From Algoriphagus locisalis (GTDB taxonomy: Bacteria; Bacteroidota; Bacteroidia; Cytophagales; Cyclobacteriaceae), in assembly GCF_900116615.1 (NCBI RefSeq), contig NZ_FPBF01000002.1:855807-919806 (forward strand): a DNA stretch of 64,000 bases. Reading direction: 5' to 3'. Under the pieces are notes generated by a model, which was given only the letters and a program-made list of their open reading frames with translations, made no database searches and was not told the origin of the DNA. Made by a program: the position numbers and the translations under genes. The first letter of the stretch is position 1, and the number at the start of each line of letters is the position of its first letter. This document shows positions 33,664 to 43,175 of the stretch, piece by piece.

Positions 33664-34188
33664 ATGATTATTACCGGAGAAAGAGAAATAAGATTAGTGA
33701 CCTGGAATGAGGCGCATTTCCACCAACTCTATCCTTTGGCCAATAATCCCAAGATTGCGATGAATCTGAAGGATAGCTACCCACAGCCCTATACGATTCA
33801 TGATGCCCGCCACTGGATAGAGCACAATCAGAAATATAATCCACCCCAAAACTTTGCTGTAGAGTATGAAGGAAGACTTGCCGGATCTGTAGGTTCGGAA
33901 AGAGGAAAGGACGAGCTCCGCACCAACATGGAGTTAGGCTTCTGGATAGGAGAGCCTTTCTGGGGAAAGGGAATTGCTACCGAGGCTGTAAAACTGTACA
34001 CCAAGTATATTTTTGAGAAGTTTGATATTGAGCGAATCTTTGCTCAAGTCTATGATTTCAATGGACAATCCATGAATGTGCTGGAAAAGGCAGGTTATTT
34101 CCCTGAGGCCATTCTGAAAAAAGCATTTGTAAAAAATGCTACCGTTGGGGATATTTTCCAGTATGTGAATATTCGCGGAGAGCAGTAA
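33664..34188 (+). CDS. GNAT-family N-acetyltransferase (RimJ/RimL type)
   Basis: Acetyl-CoA-dependent transferase of 174 residues. The acetyl-CoA loop is seen around GFWIGEPFWGKGIATEAV (about 94-111), and the C-terminal helix-strand has FAQVYDFNGQSMNVLEKAGY, both typical of the Acetyltransf_3 group that acetylates protein N-termini, amines or small molecules. Substrate not predictable. It is 83 bases after prfA, probably a separate transcript, and tail-to-tail with the T9SS gene. Confidence 0.92.
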   Translation: MIITGEREIRLVTWNEAHFHQLYPLANNPKIAMNLKDSYPQPYTIHDARHWIEHNQKYNPPQNFAVEYEGRLAGSVGSERGKDELRTNMELGFWIGEPFWGKGIATEAVKLYTKYIFEKFDIERIFAQVYDFNGQSMNVLEKAGYFPEAILKKAFVKNATVGDIFQYVNIRGEQ

Positions 34189-34207
34189 TTTTCGGCGTTT
34201 ATAGCTA

Positions 34208-37018
34208 TTAGTTCACCACCACCTTTCTTACTACCACGCTAGAATCAGTGTATAGCTGTATCAAGTTGATTCCTCTTGGCAGGTTTTCCAAGTTGATTTC
34301 TTTGGTATTACTTGTTAGAGATAGGGATTGGATAATTTGTCCAAAAGCATTTATGACTTGGATCTGCTTATAATTTCCAGCTCCCAGTTGCACTTTGATT
34401 GTTCCTGAAGATGGATTTGGATAAATAGCTAAGGTCAGATCCTCCTTTTCTGGCAAGCTGGTAATCACGTTCACATTTACATTCACTATTCTAGCCAGGC
34501 CTTCATTGCATTCGTTTTCAGGGGTAACGCTAAGCTGAAAATCTCCTTCTTTTTCCCAAAGAACAGTCACTTTTTCTGTGCCTTGTCCTTGTAGGATGGA
34601 TCCTCCATTGTCTGAAATATTCCAAATATAATTCACTCCTTCCTGAACTGGAATAGCATATTCTGTTTGCCAAAGTCCTGTTTGTAGCTCACCCAAGATC
34701 TCTCCGGGCTGATCAGGAGGCCTATTTACAGCAATTGGTTTTACCACAGGATCAGTCTTTCCACATTGATTTTCCTGAATCACTCGCAGCTCATGAGCAC
34801 CAGCGCTGGTCCAGCGTACTTGGACTTGTGAACTTCCTTGACCTTGCGTCACTTCTCCCCCGCTCACCTCCCAGGTATAGCTGAGGCCTTCCTGAGTTGG
34901 AATGGAGTAAGATTCAGTTTCTTCTAGGCAGACAGCTCCATTTCCTGCAATTTGAAGAGGTTCTGTTGGAATAGCAGATACTGTCACCCCAAGTGAAGAG
35001 GTTGTTCCATTTCCACAAAAATTCTCCAAACTCACATAGACCCCATTCCTTCCGGGGGTATTCCATTCCACTTCTATAGCATTGGTTCCTTGGCCAGAAA
35101 TAATCTCTCCTCCGTCCACACGCCAAACGAGCTGGGCGCCGGGAACACCTTCATCGGTAATAGAATAATTTGCTACGGTCAAGCATATTTCACTTTCTCC
35201 TATAATTTCGGAAAGTCCGGAAGGTTGAATGCATTCATATTTTAGGATAGTGCCATCATCCCCTACGGCAAAAGCAACAGTGGGATTTCCCACGCTTATT
35301 CCGCTGAGATTTCTAGCTGTTCCGCTGGGGATCTGTATCCAGGATTCTCCCCCGTCTTTTGTCTGGAGCACAAGGCCATTTTCCCCGGAAATAAATCCCA
35401 AAAACTCATCCCAAAAATCAACCGAAGTGAAGTTTTCGGTAAAGGGAACATCTATCTTTCTCCAGGTCCTGGCCATGTCCTCAGACTTGAGGATTACTCC
35501 TGCATCACCTACTATTACGGCAGTGGATGAATCCAATTTAGAAAGGGCATTCAGGTTTTCTGTAGTCAACTTTGGTAGGTTCTCCCATACATTTCCTCCA
35601 TTGGACCAACTGATCTGTCCATTATCTCCCATGGCAAAACCTACCTGGAAATCAAAAAATGTAACATCTCGGAGGTTCTCAGTGGTGTTTGATTGAATAC
35701 CAGCCGCATCCCATGTTCCACCTGAGTTGAAGGATCTGGCGATGTACCCATTGGTGCCGGTAGCATAAAGGACAGATGTGGCGAAAAGAAAGAATCCAGC
35801 TATGGTTTCTGAGGTTTGGGCTGGAACAGGAACCCAGGAAGATCCGCTGTTTGATGTTCTGAAGATTTTTCCTGAATTAGTCCCAACATAGCCAAAGGAA
35901 TTGTTCCAGTAGTCCAATCCAACCAAATCCACAGCTTCAGGAATAGGTCTAGAAACTAGTGAGGTAGCGCCGTTAGAAGTTACATACACTGCTCCCTGCT
36001 GACCGATAATGTGTCCAACCCGATCCGTTTTGAAATCTGTTCCTGTGAAATCATTCCGGATACCCGCCAATCGCTGTGTATAGCTGCTTCCCGCATTCGT
36101 TGAAGAAATCAGGTAGCCCTCCTGTCCAACTGCATAAACCAGGTTGCTTTCAGGCTTAAAATCCAAGCCCTTGAGGCCTCTGGTATTGGTAGCTCCTAGA
36201 TTTGCTTTTCCGAATGTTGCTCCTGAATTGGTGGAGCGAAGCGCAGTAGCCTGGTCACCCACTATCGTCACAATGCGAATGTCGAAACGGCTAATGGCTA
36301 TTTTCCTTAAGTCGGTAGTAACAGGCGATGTTTGAGGCAACCAAGTATCGCCACCGTCCAACGTTTTGAGGATATTGCCGGCATCTCCAACTGCGTATCC
36401 GATTAGCGCTGTTGAAAAAGCAATTCCATTAATATTTGAAGAAAGACCAGAATTCAAGGCGGTCCATTCATCTCCACCATTATAAGTTCTGAAAATCAGA
36501 CCTTGATTTCCTGCTATATAGGCGGTGTCCGTATTAATAAAGCTGAGATCATTTAGGCTTTGGCTTGTTCCAGAAGCAATTTTGACCCAGGTATCGCCTT
36601 TATTTATGGAGAAAAGAATTTCTCCACCTCCTGAAGTCGCCAATATTCTATTTTCATCGGAGATATCTACACTAAGCAAGGATTGAACTGAACCGGATGG
36701 TTTTTGAGCCCAGGTGTTTCCCCCATCCAGGGTTTTTAGTATTAGGCCATTTTCTCCCACCGCCAGACCTACATTTTCATCCCAAAAGGCTACATCCAGT
36801 AATTTCCCTTCAAAACTCACAGGTAATTCCTTCCAAGTAAGGCCACCATCGGCTGTTTTTATAATGAGGTTTTCCCCTACACTAAATCCTACCGTATCGT
36901 CCACCCAGGTGATGGCCTCGAGATCAAGACCCCAGCTTTGCATTCTTTCCCAAGTTTGGGAAAAAAGCTGTGTGCTGAGGAACATCCCAATTAAAAACAG
37001 ACCGATGGTTTTTTGCAT
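34208..37018 (-). CDS. secreted YCF48-repeat protein with T9SS type A sorting domain
   Basis: Large secreted protein of 936 residues. The signal peptide is KTIGLFLIGMFLSTQLFSQ. Residues ~25-610 are tandem YCF48/BNR-like repeats of about 40 residues carrying the motif AVGxNGxILKTxDGGxTW, which fold into beta-propellers. Three Ig/PKD-like units follow (about 615-845), with repeated YTWEVSGGEV-type cores. The C-terminal ~75 residues (LTLAIYPNPSSGTIKVQL to VVRKVVVN) are a T9SS sorting signal for export and surface attachment. ATG 37018 is preferred because the longer frame adds non-signal residues. A full TTTG/TATTTTTG promoter precedes it. Ligand unknown. Confidence 0.93.
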   Translation of the reverse strand: MQKTIGLFLIGMFLSTQLFSQTWERMQSWGLDLEAITWVDDTVGFSVGENLIIKTADGGLTWKELPVSFEGKLLDVAFWDENVGLAVGENGLILKTLDGGNTWAQKPSGSVQSLLSVDISDENRILATSGGGEILFSINKGDTWVKIASGTSQSLNDLSFINTDTAYIAGNQGLIFRTYNGGDEWTALNSGLSSNINGIAFSTALIGYAVGDAGNILKTLDGGDTWLPQTSPVTTDLRKIAISRFDIRIVTIVGDQATALRSTNSGATFGKANLGATNTRGLKGLDFKPESNLVYAVGQEGYLISSTNAGSSYTQRLAGIRNDFTGTDFKTDRVGHIIGQQGAVYVTSNGATSLVSRPIPEAVDLVGLDYWNNSFGYVGTNSGKIFRTSNSGSSWVPVPAQTSETIAGFFLFATSVLYATGTNGYIARSFNSGGTWDAAGIQSNTTENLRDVTFFDFQVGFAMGDNGQISWSNGGNVWENLPKLTTENLNALSKLDSSTAVIVGDAGVILKSEDMARTWRKIDVPFTENFTSVDFWDEFLGFISGENGLVLQTKDGGESWIQIPSGTARNLSGISVGNPTVAFAVGDDGTILKYECIQPSGLSEIIGESEICLTVANYSITDEGVPGAQLVWRVDGGEIISGQGTNAIEVEWNTPGRNGVYVSLENFCGNGTTSSLGVTVSAIPTEPLQIAGNGAVCLEETESYSIPTQEGLSYTWEVSGGEVTQGQGSSQVQVRWTSAGAHELRVIQENQCGKTDPVVKPIAVNRPPDQPGEILGELQTGLWQTEYAIPVQEGVNYIWNISDNGGSILQGQGTEKVTVLWEKEGDFQLSVTPENECNEGLARIVNVNVNVITSLPEKEDLTLAIYPNPSSGTIKVQLGAGNYKQIQVINAFGQIIQSLSLTSNTKEINLENLPRGINLIQLYTDSSVVVRKVVVN

Positions 37019-37037
37019 GTGTAAAAGATGAATACAA

Positions 37038-37067
37038 CAAAAATAGGTTATTTGAACTCTTCTCAAA
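37038..37067 (-). promoter_or_regulatory. promoter of the T9SS cargo gene
   Basis: Minus strand TTTG (37067-37064), 18 bases, then TATTTTTG (37045-37038), a complete Bacteroidota promoter 20 bases before the ATG. One of the clearest promoters in the window. Confidence 0.7.
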
Positions 37068-37172
37068 GAAATCTATCAACTTGAAGAAATTACCTTGCGT
37101 AGATTAGTTATGCTTAAATTTAATACCTGTACTGATATAGTAGATTTACCAATTGATCAAAAACTAATACTC

Positions 37173-37826
37173 ATGAAGCGCTCCACCTATATTATAATCT
37201 CAATTATTGTTCTAGCGGCTTGCGGACCCCAAGAGCGCGTTTCCAAGGATGTATTTGATCAGGTGAACAATGCTATGGAAGCCAAGAAGCTTTCGGAGGC
37301 ACAAATCACCCAAGAAGCAATGATCTGGGGAGACTCAATCAGTAATGAGGCGCAGCAGCAACTGATGAGTAGTCTTCATCAAGCTGTAGAAGAAAAAGGA
37401 TATGCGGGAGCTCTGGAGTTTTGTAATGTAAATGCGGCCCCAATTGTGAACGACTTGAGTAACAAGCATGGCGTAGAGATAAGAAGAACTTCCTTCCGTG
37501 CCAGAAACCAGAATAACTTACCTACGGAAGCCGAGTCTGCCTTACTCGAAGCCTATCAATATAATGTAGAAAATGGCATACAAAGCGAGCCCAATATTCA
37601 GAAAATAGAAGGCGGAGATGTTTTGCTCTATACTAAGGCAATTGTGATTCCCTCGGAATTTTGTTTGGCATGCCACGGAGATTCGGAAAATGAAATAGAA
37701 GCAGGTCTATTAAACAAGATAGATTCGCTTTATCCGACTGATTTAGCAAGAGGTTTTAGCGTTGGAAATTTGAGAGGAATGTGGTCTTTGAAAATTCCAA
37801 AAAAGGCTGTTGTCAATCGCTTGTAA
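37173..37826 (+). CDS. DUF3365 c-type heme lipoprotein
   Basis: Exported lipoprotein (217 residues): signal with lipobox LAAC (Cys17), then a Tll0287-like/DUF3365 domain with a c-type heme motif CLACH (Cys164, Cys167, His168) near the C-terminus and the typical EFCNVNAAPIV and RRTSFRARN segments. Such domains bind one heme and serve as redox or gas/redox sensors or electron carriers in the periplasm. The start at ATG 37173 gives a proper signal; the longer frame does not. It lies 250 bases upstream of the SusC operon on the same strand. A role as electron acceptor for nearby sugar oxidation is only a hypothesis. Confidence 0.9.
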   Translation: MKRSTYIIISIIVLAACGPQERVSKDVFDQVNNAMEAKKLSEAQITQEAMIWGDSISNEAQQQLMSSLHQAVEEKGYAGALEFCNVNAAPIVNDLSNKHGVEIRRTSFRARNQNNLPTEAESALLEAYQYNVENGIQSEPNIQKIEGGDVLLYTKAIVIPSEFCLACHGDSENEIEAGLLNKIDSLYPTDLARGFSVGNLRGMWSLKIPKKAVVNRL

Positions 37827-37973
37827 AAAGCGCTTATATCAATCGATTGCATACCAATTTTAGGTCATTATTAGATATTTTGTTACACAACGATTTTTTC
37901 GTTAAATATAGATATTATTCAATTTTTCTCCGAATAACACAATAATGATCTGTTAAGGTCATAGTTAACCCCC

Positions 37974-37995
37974 GATTCAGTCAAGATTCAGTCAA
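37974..37995. repeat. tandem 11-bp repeat upstream of the SusC gene
   Basis: GATTCAGTCAA occurs twice head to tail (37974-37984 and 37985-37995), 84 bases before the SusC start. Eleven bases is about one helical turn, so both copies face the same side of the DNA, as in an operator for a dimeric or cooperative regulator. Confidence 0.6.
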
Positions 37996-38078
37996 TTTTT
38001 AGCAAAAAACAGTTTGGTTTTGCCAAAGCATAGGGAGAAATTGAATTGTTAAATTTTATTAATTAATAATAAACCCCT

Positions 38079-41000
38079 ATGCCAATGAGAAACTTTACTC
38101 ATTTAAAGCTATTAAGCCTGACAATAATCTTTTGTCTAGGACTTCTTAGCACTGCATTCGCACAGACCCGGGAGGTGTCTGGTGTGCTTATTTCAGGAGA
38201 GGATAATCTGCCTCTGCCTGGTGCCTCTGTACTCGTCAAAGGTACGACAAATGGTACCGTCACAGATATCGACGGTAAATTCACCCTAAGTGTATCAGGA
38301 CCTTCAGATGTGCTGGTTGTGTCTTTTATAGGTTTCACTCCTATGGAAGTACCTGTTGGCTCCCAATCTACCTTCAATCTCACCTTGCTTCCTGACACCA
38401 AGTCTCTGGAAGAGGTAATTGTGGTAGGTTATGGTGAGCAGAAGAAAGAGACGATTACCGGTTCCGTAGCCACTGTGAAAGGTAAGGAACTGAATAAGTC
38501 TCCAGCCATGAACTTATCCAACTCTATCGCTGGTCGTATGGCAGGTGTGGTAGCCGTAAACAGAAGCGGTGAGCCGGGTTACGATGGATCAGGTATTCGG
38601 ATCCGTGGTTCCAATACCTTGGGAAATAATGATGCTTTGGTAGTAATCGATGGTATCCCTGCAAGAGCTGGTGGTCTAGAGCGATTGAATCCAAATGACA
38701 TCGAAAGTATCTCTGTATTGAAGGATGCATCTGCTGCCATCTATGGAGCAAGAGCTGCTAACGGTGTAATTCTCGTAACTACCAAAAGAGGTACTACTGG
38801 TGCTCCTGAATTAACCTTCCAAGTAAATCAGGGGTTTGCCCAACCTGCTTTGCTACCAGAATTGGCCAATGCTGCTGAGTATGCAAATGCCTTGAATGAA
38901 ATCAATATCTATGAGCTTCCTACAAATGAATGGGCTGCTGCTAACGAGGCTTACAAGCAAAATGGAGAATACACCAGACCAGATGGTCAGGTAAGAACAG
39001 CTCCTTATTCACCAGATGAGATCGAATTGTATAGAAATGGTTCGGATCCTTGGAACTATCCTGATACAGACTGGTATGATGAGACGCTGAAAACCTGGTC
39101 TCCTCAAAGCAGATACAATCTACAATTAGTAGGTGGTAGCGAAAATATTAAGTATTTAACTTCTCTGGGTTACCAAAACCAAGATGCTTACTACAAGAAC
39201 GCAGCTACAGGATATAAGCAGTATGACTTCCGTATCAACCTGGATGCAAATGTAAATGAGTACATAAAAGTAGGACTTGGTATCTTGGCAAGAGAGGAGT
39301 ATAGATTCTTCCCGACCAGAGGAGCTTCAAATATTTTCCGTATGTCAATGAGAGGTAAGCCAAATCAGCCGGCTTACTGGCCAAATGGTCTGCCAGGTCC
39401 AGATATAGAAAACGGGGAAAACCCAGTAGTCATCACTACTAACCAGACTGGATATGATCGTGATAAGCGTGATTATATCCAGACTACGGGTAACTTGGAG
39501 ATCAAGATTCCAGGAGTAGAAGGATTGAAATTTACCGGTACAGCCGCCATTGATAAATACATTCGTATCACCAAAAGATGGGATATTCCTTGGACTTTGT
39601 ATGAAAAAGGGAACGGTTTCGAAGAAGATGGAGTCACTCCTATATTGGTACCAAGCAAAAGAGGTCCTGCCGAGCCTAACCTGAACGAAGGCACCAGTCA
39701 TCAATTAAATGTACTCTTAGGTGGGGTATTGAATTATGACAAGACCTTCAATGATGTGCACACACTGAATGTTGTTGCCGGTGTTAACCGGGAAACAATT
39801 GAAGGAAATAACTTCAGTGCCTATAGAAGGTTCTTTATATCTACTGCGCTAGATCAAATGTTTGCAGGTGGTGACTTACAGAAAAACAACAATGGTGGAG
39901 CTTTTGAAAGAGCCCGTCTGAACTACTTCGGTAGAGTTGCTTATAACTACAAGGAAAAATACCTTGCAGAATTCCTATGGAGATATGATGGCTCATATAT
40001 CTTCCCTGAAGACACAAGATTCGGTTTCTTCCCAGGCTTGATGTTAGGTTGGGTAGTTTCAGAAGAAGATTTCTGGAAAAACTCTTTGGGTAAAACCTTT
40101 GACTTCTTTAAAATCAGGGGTTCTTGGGGTCAGTTAGGTAACGATCAAATTGGGGAGTACCAATTCCTTTCCACCTATGGATTTAGCTCGTATATAGCTG
40201 ATGGCACTGAGACTAAAACGCTCTTCGAAACCAGAGTACCAAATCAGGCGATTACTTGGGAAGTGGCAAATAACTCTAACTTAGGTTTTGAAGGACAGTT
40301 CCTTCAAGGCAAAGTTTTCTTCGAGTTTGATATGTTCTATAACAAGCGTACTAATATTCTTTGGCAGAGAAATGCTTCTGTACCAGAGTCCACAGGTCTT
40401 TCCTTACCTGCTGAGAATATAGGTGAAGTAGAGAATAAAGGATTTGACTTAAACCTCGGTGTACGTGGTGGCAAGGGAGAATTCCAATGGTCTGCGAGCG
40501 TAAATGGTGGCTATGCCAAGAACAGTATTTTGTTCTGGGATGAATCACCAGGAGCTCCTGAATGGCAACAATCTACCGGAAGACCTATGAATACAGGTTT
40601 GGTTTATCAGTATGCTGGGGTATTCCCAGATCAGGCATCTATTGATTCTGAGACATTGGATTACTCGGCTATTACGAATAACCTACGTCCAGGTGACATG
40701 AAGTATGTAGATTACGATGGAGATGGTGCGATCACTCCTGATGATAGAGTGCGTATGGACAATAATAATATCCCACTATTCCAAGGCGGTATTAATCTAA
40801 ATGCAAACTGGAAAGGTTTTGACGTGGCTATTTTGCTTCAAGGAGCGGCTGGAGCTAGACAATACATCAGTGGTGGAGAAGCAGGAAATATCGGTAACTA
40901 CCTATCAGATATCTACGATGATAGATGGACAATCGATAATCCTAGCAGCACAGCTCCAAGACTTGCCAATAGAAATGACCAGTACTGGTCTTCGAATAAT

Positions 41001-41237
41001 ACCTACTGGTTTAGAAGTTCTGATTATTTGAGATTGAAGAACGTGGAAATAGGTTATAATATTCCTGCAACTTTGACTGAGAAAATCGGCATCAAAAATG
41101 CGAGATTCTATGTGAATGGATTGAATTTAATTACTTGGAGCAAGACTAAAGTGTTTGATCCAGAATCAGACAATTCACTGGGTCAATATTATCCTCAGGC
41201 TAGGGTAATCAATACAGGTCTTTCTGTTTCATTTTAA
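38079..41237 (+). CDS. SusC/RagA-family TonB-linked outer-membrane protein
   Basis: Outer-membrane TonB-dependent transporter for a glycan or peptide substrate, working with the SusD lipoprotein encoded next. It has a signal peptide ending ...LLSTAFAQ, a carboxypeptidase-D-like N-terminal domain (about 30-105), the SusC-specific EEVIVVGYGEQKKETITGS, a plug with GIRIRGSNTLGNNDALVVID, and a long C-terminal beta-barrel ending in ...INTGLSVSF with terminal Phe. Length 1052 is typical. ATG 38079 or 38085 may be used. First gene of a seven-gene operon; two 11-bp repeats lie upstream. No anti-sigma FecR or hybrid sensor gene is adjacent. Confidence 0.97.
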   Translation: MPMRNFTHLKLLSLTIIFCLGLLSTAFAQTREVSGVLISGEDNLPLPGASVLVKGTTNGTVTDIDGKFTLSVSGPSDVLVVSFIGFTPMEVPVGSQSTFNLTLLPDTKSLEEVIVVGYGEQKKETITGSVATVKGKELNKSPAMNLSNSIAGRMAGVVAVNRSGEPGYDGSGIRIRGSNTLGNNDALVVIDGIPARAGGLERLNPNDIESISVLKDASAAIYGARAANGVILVTTKRGTTGAPELTFQVNQGFAQPALLPELANAAEYANALNEINIYELPTNEWAAANEAYKQNGEYTRPDGQVRTAPYSPDEIELYRNGSDPWNYPDTDWYDETLKTWSPQSRYNLQLVGGSENIKYLTSLGYQNQDAYYKNAATGYKQYDFRINLDANVNEYIKVGLGILAREEYRFFPTRGASNIFRMSMRGKPNQPAYWPNGLPGPDIENGENPVVITTNQTGYDRDKRDYIQTTGNLEIKIPGVEGLKFTGTAAIDKYIRITKRWDIPWTLYEKGNGFEEDGVTPILVPSKRGPAEPNLNEGTSHQLNVLLGGVLNYDKTFNDVHTLNVVAGVNRETIEGNNFSAYRRFFISTALDQMFAGGDLQKNNNGGAFERARLNYFGRVAYNYKEKYLAEFLWRYDGSYIFPEDTRFGFFPGLMLGWVVSEEDFWKNSLGKTFDFFKIRGSWGQLGNDQIGEYQFLSTYGFSSYIADGTETKTLFETRVPNQAITWEVANNSNLGFEGQFLQGKVFFEFDMFYNKRTNILWQRNASVPESTGLSLPAENIGEVENKGFDLNLGVRGGKGEFQWSASVNGGYAKNSILFWDESPGAPEWQQSTGRPMNTGLVYQYAGVFPDQASIDSETLDYSAITNNLRPGDMKYVDYDGDGAITPDDRVRMDNNNIPLFQGGINLNANWKGFDVAILLQGAAGARQYISGGEAGNIGNYLSDIYDDRWTIDNPSSTAPRLANRNDQYWSSNNTYWFRSSDYLRLKNVEIGYNIPATLTEKIGIKNARFYVNGLNLITWSKTKVFDPESDNSLGQYYPQARVINTGLSVSF

Positions 41238-41250
41238 ATAACCCAAAATA

Positions 41251-43110
41251 ATGAAAAGAAACATAAAATATATAATAGCAGTCTTTGCAGCAAGCTTAAC
41301 ATTTGCCAGCTGTAATAGCGACTTTCTTAACACCGATCCGCTTGGTGAAATTTCACAATCTGCGGTATGGGGTGATCCAGCTTTAGCAGATGCATTTGTG
41401 ACTGGAATCTACCAAGGTTTTGGTCAAGGTGGATTTGATGAGCAAATGCTTGCTTCGCTTACAGATGAAGCTATGTTTACTCACCCAGGTCGTGGTATTA
41501 CCACTGTAACTGAAGCAAGAGTTAACTCTGCCGATCGAGGATGGGCTAACTATTCTTATAACTGGGAAAATATGTACAGCTATATCCGTAGAGCTAATAT
41601 TGCGATTGCGGAGCTTTCGGATCCACAATTTCCTAATGATGGTGGGGTAGTTGACCGACTATTAGGTCAGGCTAAATTCATGAGAGCTTATTACTATCAT
41701 CAGCTGGCCCGCTATTATGGAGGAGTTCCACTAGTTGATCGTCCTTATGAATTAGGTGAAGAAGATTATGAGTCGCCAAGAGCAACATGGGAAGAGACAA
41801 TCAACTTCATAATTGCAGATTTGGATGACGCTGTAAGTTTATTGGAAGGCCAAGATATGGGAGAAGGCAGAGCGAGTGAATTAGCAGCCTTGGCACTTAA
41901 ATCTAGAGTATTACTCTATGCTGCCAGTGATCTTCACGATGGCCCTACAGCTTCAGGTAATTCTCCTACATTGGCCAGTTTCAGCGATTTAGAGTTAGTT
42001 GCATACGCTGGAGGAAATAGAACAGAAAGATGGCAAAGAGCTCAGGCTGCGGCAAAAGCTGTTTTGGACAAGACTACTGGTAACTTATATGGTCTTTCAG
42101 AGCCAGTTTCTCACGAGGAGGGTATTGCTAACTACATGAATAACTCTCTTTCCAGAAATGGAGGAGAAAATGAATTGATTTTAGCGAGATACTTTATCAA
42201 TTTAAAACAAGAGAATGGTGGTCGCCAAGGGCTATACAATGGTCCAAACGGCTACAATAACTGGGCAGGGAATAGTCCAGTACAATTGCTTGTGGATGAT
42301 TACGAGATGATGGACGGAACCGAGTTTGATTGGTCAAATCCTGAGCATGCCAATGCTCCTTATGACAACAGAGATGCACGTTTCTATGCCTCTATCCTAT
42401 ATGATGGAGCTCAGTGGAAGCCTAGATCTACTGCCAATCAGCCTAAAGATCCTTTGGGACAAATTCAAACCGGTACATATGAAGTAACAGATGCTTCTGG
42501 AGCTAAAGTAACCCACTTCGGCCTAGATACCCGTAACAGTTCTATAGAGGATTGGAATGGTAGCTATACTGGGTATTACGTGAGAAAGTTCATCGATCCA
42601 GACCCGGCAATTGTAGATCAGAATACTTGGCAGGAAATTCCATGGCCTTTGATTAGATATACCGAGATTGTTCTGAATTACGTGGAAGCATCTCTAGAAT
42701 TAGGTCAGGAAGATGAAGCTAAAGCTTGGTTGAACCAGATCAGATTCAGAGTTGGCCAGCCGGCGATCACTTCTACAGGTGAGCAGTTGGTTGAAGATTA
42801 CCGAAATGAACGACGAATCGAATTAGCCTACGAAGAGCAAAGATACCACGATACGCGTCGTTGGATGATCGCTGAGGAGACCTTAGGTCGTAAAGCGAAT
42901 ATCATCAACATCACTGGTACCTTGAAGCCAGGAGAAACGCTATCTACGTATCGTTATGATCCAGAGATTTTCGACTATGAATACCAAGTCTTTCCGATTG
43001 ATCCAGGAAAGGAAAATAGAACATGGCAAGATAAAATGTATTTCGTCCCAATTCGTAGGGATGAGATTAACAGAAATTCAAACCTGATTCAGAATCCTGG
43101 AATAGAATAA
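41251..43110 (+). CDS. SusD/RagB-family substrate-binding lipoprotein
   Basis: Surface lipoprotein that binds the substrate and closes the SusC pore. Lipobox FASC (Cys21). The TPR-rich body includes FMRAYYYHQLARYYGGVPLV, the RagB hallmark, and the SusD C-terminal domain has NYVEASLELGQEDEAKAWLNQ and RRIELAYEEQRYHD. Length 619 is on the long side. It follows SusC by 13 bases. Substrate specificity cannot be read from sequence, and the lack of a glycoside hydrolase in the operon leaves it open. Confidence 0.97.
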   Translation: MKRNIKYIIAVFAASLTFASCNSDFLNTDPLGEISQSAVWGDPALADAFVTGIYQGFGQGGFDEQMLASLTDEAMFTHPGRGITTVTEARVNSADRGWANYSYNWENMYSYIRRANIAIAELSDPQFPNDGGVVDRLLGQAKFMRAYYYHQLARYYGGVPLVDRPYELGEEDYESPRATWEETINFIIADLDDAVSLLEGQDMGEGRASELAALALKSRVLLYAASDLHDGPTASGNSPTLASFSDLELVAYAGGNRTERWQRAQAAAKAVLDKTTGNLYGLSEPVSHEEGIANYMNNSLSRNGGENELILARYFINLKQENGGRQGLYNGPNGYNNWAGNSPVQLLVDDYEMMDGTEFDWSNPEHANAPYDNRDARFYASILYDGAQWKPRSTANQPKDPLGQIQTGTYEVTDASGAKVTHFGLDTRNSSIEDWNGSYTGYYVRKFIDPDPAIVDQNTWQEIPWPLIRYTEIVLNYVEASLELGQEDEAKAWLNQIRFRVGQPAITSTGEQLVEDYRNERRIELAYEEQRYHDTRRWMIAEETLGRKANIINITGTLKPGETLSTYRYDPEIFDYEYQVFPIDPGKENRTWQDKMYFVPIRRDEINRNSNLIQNPGIE

Positions 43111-43175
43111 AGTAAGAATTCTTATAAATTTGATCTAAGCCATTCCATTTGGGGTGGCTTAGATTATTTTATCTT

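Noticed and set aside
38000..38078. SusC promoter with TTTG and AGAAATTG boxes
   Set aside because: The -7 box differs too much from TAnnTTTG to support a call.
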